Assembly: GCA_025331435.1 (NCBI GenBank)
Contig: JAIWNI010000105.1
Coordinates: 1 to 64,000 of the forward strand
Direction: 5' to 3'
Source of the DNA: Choanephora cucurbitarum
Lineage: Eukaryota > Mucoromycota > Mucoromycetes > Mucorales > Choanephoraceae
DNA: 64,000 nt
Part shown: positions 57,302-64,000 of the stretch, piece by piece
Numbering within the stretch: position 1 is the first letter of the stretch
How the letters are laid out: every line of letters begins with the position of its first letter
The notes under the pieces: generated by a model
What the model saw: only the letters and a program-made list of their open reading frames with translations
Database searches by the model: none
Told to the model about the DNA's origin: nothing
Translations under genes and position numbers: made by a program

Positions 57302-59000
57302 TTAACATTGATGTTGTCTCTTATTTACATCTTTGGGTGCAAATCCTTGCTCCCAAGCTAACAGGTAGTCCCAATGAGGATTCACGTGATCTTCTGTCTT
57401 GTAAGTCCAATAAAACCAACCAGTGGCAGACTCATAAGCATCCATCTGTTTCTCCATGAATTTCAACAAGAACAGTTTATAGTCATCTGTAAATTGATGC
57501 CAGTCATCTACACCTTCACAACTACAGGTAGGACAGACAGGTTCACTACCAGCTTCAAGTGTACCATCATAGCGTGCACCTAAACCCACACCATTAAGGT
57601 ACTTGGCACAGTCATTGGTTGCAATTGAGAATTCACCCACCAGTGTAGGGGCAATAGTGTGAGATGAACTGTTTAGATCATGTCTCCAGGCACTACAAGG
57701 GAATTCAGCCTGTACTTCTCTCGGTTTAGAGACTAGACCACTATCAAAGATAAAATAAAGATGGGTTTCTAATGGTAGAATGAGTTTTAGATACAGTGTA
57801 TGTGGATCTAGTTCATGGTTATGAAATAGTTACCCAAGATAGTTCTGACTCGTTCAGTACTAAAGAAGTCCCCCCAGGTACTCAGAGGATTGAAACCATC
57901 ATGATAAGTCAAATAAGGTCCCTTTTGATCTCCTAGCACACTGCGGATGAGATGATAGAATCTATCATACCACCCCTTCACTTTCTCTGTTGGAATCTTC
58001 ATCATGGCGGGTTCATTCAGGACACCAAAGATAGGCACCACATTAGACCATTCAGGCTTGCTAAAGTACTCAATCATCTTACTGGCAATTTCCAATGTCT
58101 TGTTTGCATTCTCCTCACCATGAGTACCATTCAAGAATCCAACAGGACCTACTCTGCCTGAATGATTCCAGCCGTTTTGAGAACCAGGTGCCGTATGAAG
58201 TTCGACCATCACCCGGAGACCATATTTACGAGCCCATTGGATACCCTTTAAGAGATACTCCCAGGAGATATAAGGTACAAAGGGTTCACCCTCAATTGCC
58301 TGAACAGCCCAGTGACCAGTAGGGATACGGACATGATTGAAACCCATTTCTGCAATCTTTTTGAAATCAGCTTCTGTGATAAATGTGTTATAGTGATCAG
58401 TTAGCTGGCGCTTGGCTTCTTCGGGACCCAATGCTTGACAGAGATGCCATTCATCCACTGCACTTGGACTGAGCTGATCAAATAGCTTGGGTGTAATAAA
58501 GGGCTCTAGTACGAGCCAGCCGCCTAGATTGATACCTCGAATGGGCTCCTTGACGTATTGGAAAGATTGGTTCAAGGGAGGTGTGAATGGGTTAGCTTGA
58601 GCAGAATCGTCAAAGGCATCCCTTGTAGAATTAGGAGAAGGAGAGACAGTACGGGGTTGATTGGTGGGATCTCTTGAGACCAGACCGGTCATGACAACGG
58701 GTACAATAATGATAGTCAATAAAAGAAGGACAGCTAAAGTGACGAGAATAGCGACTCGTGTCTTGTTCTGTTTGAATCGTTGCCAATATGTTTCTTGGTT
58801 TTTCTCGACATCAGTTGGTTTGTATTTGTCTATACTGTCTTCTTGCGAAGAAAGTGATCTTGTCGAGACGGACGCAGCCTGATTCATGTAGTGCTTTACG
58901 TCTGGATTTATATCTGTAGGGTCTTGAAGAGAGAGAAAAAAAAGATTAGAATTTATCCTGAATTGAACATCAAACATAGCCTACTTTGCATTCCCTTCAT
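57302..59000 (-). CDS. Membrane-anchored GH5 exo-1,3-beta-glucanase
   Basis: Glycoside hydrolase family 5 (exo-beta-1,3-glucanase type) for wall glucan trimming. Three minus-strand exons (59000-58985, 58922-57834, 57768-57302) give about 523 aa. It is a type II membrane protein: a cytosolic N terminus, a transmembrane helix at residues about 62-87, a Ser/Thr/Pro stalk and the catalytic domain from about 135 (GINLGGWLVLEPFITP). The acid/base Glu309 is in VLNEPAMM and the nucleophile Glu414 is in LVGEFSIATNDC; both are present. HTAPGSQNGWNHSG is the conserved substrate-loop motif. Cysteines and NxS/T sites fit an extracellular domain. The first exon encodes only MKGMQ; an alternative in-frame ATG at 58977 inside the intron would give a longer N terminus if that intron is kept. 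Confidence 0.93.
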
Positions 59001-59659
59001 CTTACTAAAAACAGTAAAAGTAGAGGATGAAAGAAAAGATAAAAAGAAAAGGGAGAGTAATTATAATAATATATGACCGATTGTTTGTTGTTTCAATGAG
59101 TGAAATGATTTAGATGGGCTTAAACAGGCTGTTTCTCTGCTTAATTTCTTCTTTAAAAAAAAGAGAGAGATTGTCCGTGCACTATAGTCCCCCCCCCTCC
59201 TTTTTTTTTGTTTCTCTATTAGTGAAATGTTAGTCAACAAGAAAAGAGAGAAAGAGAGAAAAGGACAAAATTATGAAATGGGATACATATAACAATATCT
59301 TCTTTTTGTAATTTTGACTGGATTCTTTAATAAGTGCAGAAAATCTTTCTTTCTTGATCTTTGTCGATCAATATCATTTTCCTTTTATGGACATATGCTA
59401 AAAAAAGGATTTCAATCGGTTAATTTTCGTTGAAACTTTGGCTTGAATTATTCTCTACGCGTCTCTTTTTTCTACTATTAAGAATGATTTATAGAGAAAC
59501 TGTGATCAATATATGTGGTTTTAGTTGAAAGTAGATGTAAGCTTTTTTTTTTCTTGTGGTAATGTCAGAAAGAGAAATTTCATTGTAATATAGAAAAGAA
59601 GATTCTTGTTTGTTTGATTCAATTTAAGCTCTTTCTTTTCTTTTTTTGTGCGAAACTGT
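59001..59659. other. Promoter and spacer upstream of the GH5 gene
   Basis: About 660 bp between two minus-strand genes. Contains a C9-T9 block near 59190-59210 and GA-rich tracts, but no gene. Confidence 0.5.
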
Positions 59660-62600
59660 TTATGTGTGACCTAAAAGCTTTTGTATGGATCCAATAAGCT
59701 CAAATGGATTTTGTTCATTAATGTCAGTCTCCAGAAACTGTTTCCTAAGTTTGCGAAGTTGTTTAAACATAGCCTTATGTTCTTGATCCAATCGGTTCAA
59801 TGGTTTCGCTTCTGCTAACCTATCCGAAATTTCAATAGCTTTTTTTTTAAGGAAAGAGGTGAATAAGTCATGAGTTTTAGATATATTGAAATCGACTTTA
59901 CCTCTTTTCACTGTATGGGAAGGTAAGCCTGCAATACTTGCACACCATGTACCATAAGAGGAATGATATCCATTTCCAGGCACAATACGGTAAAGAAAGA
60001 CAACCTCATCTCCAACTTCTTGATCAGATGCTTCTTTCATAGGCTGACTTAGAACTTCTGTTTGAGATAAAGTAATACCATCTTGATTGGAAAGTAGGTT
60101 TTTGGTAATCAAATCTATTGACAACACCATCAAGATGAATTACTGTTCCGTTTTTCTTTGTCTAATGTGTTTTACCATGAAAATGCGTACTGGCAACAAT
60201 TCTTGGGCATTGAGTCTCTTGAGATAAAAAATACCCAATGACTGCACAGAACAAAGCAGCACCATCAGAACAATCGGTTCCCTATTTCTGTCTTAACAAC
60301 CAGATACACACTCAACTCTTTTTTTTTTTTACTCTTCCAAACTCATCCATGATGACTAGACTATGACTGGTTGCATTACGCAAAGCACGATTCAATTGTT
60401 GAAGATCATACCCAAATGCACTTTGAGGCTAACAGAGATAGGTGGTTAAGAAGGGGCCTACTCTCGTTTTCCGTTTTTTTTCCCTTCTACCTTAGATACT
60501 GTTTCTGATGTTTGAATACGTGCAAACATTTTATCAGTAATACCAATCACTGCACTATCAGCAGGGACAAAGCTTTTACGGCATATATGAGCGTATGATC
60601 AACATACTCATCAACAGAGCTTACCTTCCAATATGAGCCATATAGACAATAAGAGCAATCTGCTTCAAGTAAACACTTTTTCCGGAAAAGTTGGCTCCAG
60701 TCACAATTTGGACACTGTTCACTCTATCAGATATCTTTTGATTGCTTTTGGTAGTTGATCTTGAGTTCTGAGCTTGATGATAGACATTGGATAATTTTCC
60801 GTCTTCTTTGTCAATGAAACCTTTGCCTCCTTCTAGATGAGTGTCATTCGGAACAAATATGTTCATACACAATTCTTGTAATGGATGTCTATAGAGGCCA
60901 ATTACATGACACATCAAAACTAAATTTAGACTCGTTCTTACCGTCCTTTCACGATCTTCAAGGTACTATCTGTTGTCATGATTGGTTCTGTATAATTGAA
61001 TTTCAAGGCTGCAAGTGTCAAAGAAAGGATACTAGTCGACTGTTAGTGATGTTAAGAGATAAAGGTTTTCTAACCTACCAATCCAATTCAGATAACAGTT
61101 TGACTCTATCAATAAAGTCTGTTGAATATTCAAGCACTTTTTCTGACAGAGCTTGGATGATTTCAATTTCTTTATCAGTGATCATGGAATGAATGTCACC
61201 CAAGTTTTCATCTAATTCTAACATAAAGTGTGAGTCTCAGCTTGCTTATGGTATCCTGATAAAAAAAGAAACCTTTTGTCCTGTCATTTTTGTAATAGAG
61301 ATTATCAGCTGTAGTAAACTAAGCCAGATGTTAATCCAATGGAAAGAACAAACATCTTGAGAAAGAAACTTTACTTGTAATTGAAATCCTGCTAGGTATT
61401 GTTGATGAAGCTCTGTATCTACACTACTGTTGTCATCAGCGTTTTTACCAGTGAGATTAGAAGAGCGATGTTGAAGGTGATATTTGGGTAAGGTGATAAG
61501 GTAACCTAGTTGAGGAAAATAAACTACATTCAATGCCGCACCTAGACTGACAGGCAACATTGCACTGATTTCTCGAGAGACCTGAAGCTAAAATATTTGG
61601 GATATTTCAGCAACCTTATATAAAAAATGCATATTACTTTACCAAGTAATCATCCAGTTCATCATACTTCTCTCTCATGGCATCCAGCTCCTATATGTAG
61701 TTTAGATGATCAGTTTACGTAATTTCATTTTTTTTAGTACTTTACTTGATCAATGCCGTCCTTTACAACAATACGGGCTTCTTCTTTGCTTGATTCGAAA
61801 TTGATCTTTCCATGCAAAAGATAGGTCAATTGAATATATCAAAAAAAGAAAGGGAATAAAGTCAACTCACAACATGATCAATATGGGCTCCAACCTCTTG
61901 CATGGATGTGTTTGATATCTCTTTAAAACTTTGAATGAGAGGTAAATTGCCTGCTTCATTTTGATTCTCTTGGATTATGCGCTGCATACTGTGTATGATT
62001 TTGATGGAGAAATAGGCAAACTGAAACCAAGAAAAAAATGTTAGGTTTTGCCTCTGTCAATCGTTTAATTTACCTTTAATATGTATTGCCAATCACTATA
62101 AGTTGCTTTGGATTGCTTTATCTTTGAGAGTAATCGATGTATGTTCTTTATATGCTTAAGAAGAGAAGCTATTTCACTCAATTTTTCACGAGGAACTTGA
62201 CGGCTAAAGAAACGGATTGTCATGTGGCGATCACTAATTGTCTTTTGATCTTGTAATGGATGAGCTGCCCATTGTCGTAACATCTGTTTTCCCAGGACAC
62301 TTCTTGTTTTATCTAATAATCCTGTTCCAAAAAATGAGTTCAGCCCTTGTTTATTGAGAAGACGAAAGAGTGATATACCAAATAAAGAGACGGATTCTTT
62401 TTGCTGTGTGTTGGAGTTGGATTCGATATCAAACACGCATAGTGCTCTAGAATGTCAATATGAATATACCTTTGTTTCTTATATTTTTTTTTAAAAAAAA
62501 GCCTGTACATACTTTAAGGTATCTGATGTGATATGCATGTAATTTTGACTAAAGTGGTTCAGTTGGTCGCAATCTTTCTTCATTGCCCTTTGCTTAGTTT

Positions 62601-63362
62601 ATCTTACCAAGAGAAAACCTGGATTGAGATAGGCTGAACTGACAGATGATGTACACTCTCGGTATCTTGATTCGATAGATTTTCCAGAGGGCGACCTACT
62701 TGTACATCTTGAAGGTATTTCAATATAGTGCCAGCACATCCAACCTAAAGCGAATGAATCATCTTATTTATAACCAAGTGTGTATTACGATCTTACAGAC
62801 AGATGGCTGTTTTCTAACTGAATCAATCCTTCTAGCTGCAGATAAGCATGTGTCTTGCTGCCTTCTTCTGGATCTCTCAGATACACATTTTGATAGGCAA
62901 GTGATTGATCATCGCTATTATTATCAGGTTTATCTAGCTGAATATGACGAATGAACCAATTCAGTAACAACATTCTGCCTTTTTCAAATGTAGTGTCTTT
63001 GTTGGGCACAACTTGTATTTTAATAGAGCCACCTAAGTTGATATTGAGAACACATACTGAAATCTTTTTTTTTTTGCCTGAATATACCATCATACTGTTG
63101 AACCAAATTTTGAAGTGGATCAATATTGTTTTCAGGTAGCAACATCAAAGTAGGAGAAGATTGAGCAAGCACTAATGCACGCATACAAATCAATAGATTG
63201 CTTTCGTTTTCATAATCTTTAAGAATAAGTACATATTGATACATGAGTGAATTGGCTTGACTCATTGATGTCTTCCATGAGGTTAAGTTCCAAGCTTTGA
63301 TTAGAATAATAAGCACATCCAAGCTTGTTACTATTCCATTTCAAACACATAATCACTTCCAT
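59660..63362 (-). CDS. MSH5: MutS homologue MSH5 (meiotic crossover protein)
   Basis: Partner of MSH4 in the MutS-gamma complex that stabilises meiotic recombination intermediates. I rebuilt 19 minus-strand exons: 63362-63233, 63171-63088, 63056-62797, 62744-62619, 62577-62513, 62446-62074, 62020-61871, 61805-61746, 61690-61643, 61587-61375, 61318-61273, 61217-61079, 61031-60942, 60888-60625, 60572-60491, 60428-60333, 60281-60176, 60114-59902, 59838-59660; about 907 aa. Seen: the N-terminal WNSNKLGCAYY, the clamp region DWQYILK, the Walker A TGANFSGKSVYLKQ (658-671), FVPADSAVIG, Walker B LVIMDEFGRGTD (734-745) and the STHFH switch, then the C-terminal dimerisation region AGLPSHTVKRAIEIS. The GANFSGKSVYLKQ form points to MSH5 rather than MSH4. 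Some early junctions are less certain than the ATPase exons. Confidence 0.92.
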
Positions 63363-64000
63363 TTGACAATATTTGTAACAAGTGAAAGAAAAGCAAATTT
63401 CTGTTGATTTATCATTTCTTCTAATGAACACTCATACAAAACGAGAATTGTTGTTGTTCTGCTATATCACATCAATTTCAGTCTCTTTTTTTCTTTCTTT
63501 TACAAACTGCCTCTCTCTCACTTATCAGTAAAGAGTTAGCTGGCTTTTCTGAGAGAAAACACTTTTATTGATGTCAATGGTATTCCAGTCTGTTGGCTTT
63601 GGTTCAGTGGTATGATGGTGAAATTGTAATAGCTTAATCTAAACTTTCATCTTTTTGAGTTGACAGCTTCTCAAATCGCCTAAAATTCATTAGAATATAC
63701 TACTCATCTCATGATATCTGCGATAATCATACTATAGCATCTTAGTCGCAACTCAAAGACAGTCAGACAAGATGCTGTACATACATAACCAAGATACATT
63801 GACACACTCCTCAAAACAGGTGAGCGTGCTTGATCTTATTTCTCTTGAAAGTAGCATTTCATCTTTTTTTGCCCTTAGAACTTTCTTTTCAAATCAATAT
63901 ACATTTCACTAAACACACTGGACTTGTTTTCTAAAGCAATGTACATACAAAGCAGGCAGTGCTGACCAGTTAAAATATACAAGGATATTAGTTAAATTTG
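63363..64000. other. Spacer at the right edge
   Basis: MSH5 5' flank, with T/CT-rich sequence near 63485-63520. A plus-strand ATG at 63772 followed by a good donor (CAG|GTGAGC) could open a gene, but the next frame stops after about 44 codons. Nothing else is recognised. Confidence 0.4.

Noticed and set aside
59660..63362. MSH4 as the identity of the MutS homologue.
   Set aside because: The Walker A context GANFSGKSVYLKQ and the C-terminal layout fit MSH5 better; MSH4 typically has SNMSGKSTYLRQ.
63595..63625. tRNA A-box-like string (TGGCTTTGGTTCAGTGGTATGATG).
   Set aside because: No B box, anticodon stem or acceptor pairing follows within tRNA distance, so it is not a tRNA gene.
63772..63950. 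Possible start of a plus-strand gene (ATG, then CAG|GTGAGC donor).
   Set aside because: The best following exon stops after about 44 codons and shows no known motif. The window ends too soon to decide.
1..64000. CRISPR arrays, operons, rRNA genes.
   Set aside because: None seen. Introns, TATA elements and gene families show a eukaryotic nuclear sequence.

Overview
The window looks like nuclear DNA of a filamentous fungus of the Mucoromycota, most likely Mucorales. It is AT-rich, and its genes are split by many short GT-AG introns of about 45-80 bp. Several families are ones I expect in a filamentous fungus: a velvet regulator, a TEA/ATTS transcription factor, a GPI-type chitin deacetylase, an Ssd1-like RNase II homologue, a Pho80-type cyclin and a membrane GH5 exo-glucanase. 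The placement is inferred from gene content and intron style; no rRNA or marker gene is present. I rebuilt 21 protein genes by joining exons at splice sites that keep frame and restore family motifs, so most products are longer than any single open frame. I saw no convincing tRNA, rRNA or CRISPR.

Layout. At 1-360 there is what looks like the end of a DNA transposon. Then come an FGGY-family sugar kinase, an MFSD1-like transporter, an F-box protein, a two-gene ArfGAP(+)/Ssd1-like(-) convergent pair, and ADAT1(-)/cyclin(+) sharing a divergent promoter (404-16098). From 16.1 to 51.1 kb genes are sparse and spacers are 1.6-5.2 kb: chitin deacetylase, a 106-aa unknown, a two-block ankyrin protein convergent with a cytochrome-b5-reductase-like gene, a velvet gene, a 114-aa unknown and a TEA factor. 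The spacers hold microsatellites and several broken, exon-like protein fragments. From 51.1 to 59.0 kb the genome is very compact: sorting nexin, DEUBAD-like protein, universal stress protein, RING E3, NTF2-like protein and GH5 glucanase, with gaps as small as 6 and 18 bp. A 19-exon MSH5 (63.4-59.7 kb, minus) closes the window.

How the genes relate. There is no single pathway cluster. Themes are cell wall and morphogenesis (chitin deacetylase, GH5 glucanase, Ssd1-like, TEA, velvet), membrane traffic (ArfGAP1-like, sorting nexin, RNF5-like ERAD ligase), RNA (ADAT1, Ssd1-like) and meiosis (MSH5). The most interesting points are the Ssd1-like protein with a damaged nuclease centre, the AT-hook/DEUBAD protein in the dense cluster, a splice donor built from a GT microsatellite in the TEA gene, an 18-nt micro-exon in the velvet gene, and the unexplained exon-like relics at 33.0-34.0 and 48.9-50.6 kb. 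I found no clear new multi-gene system.
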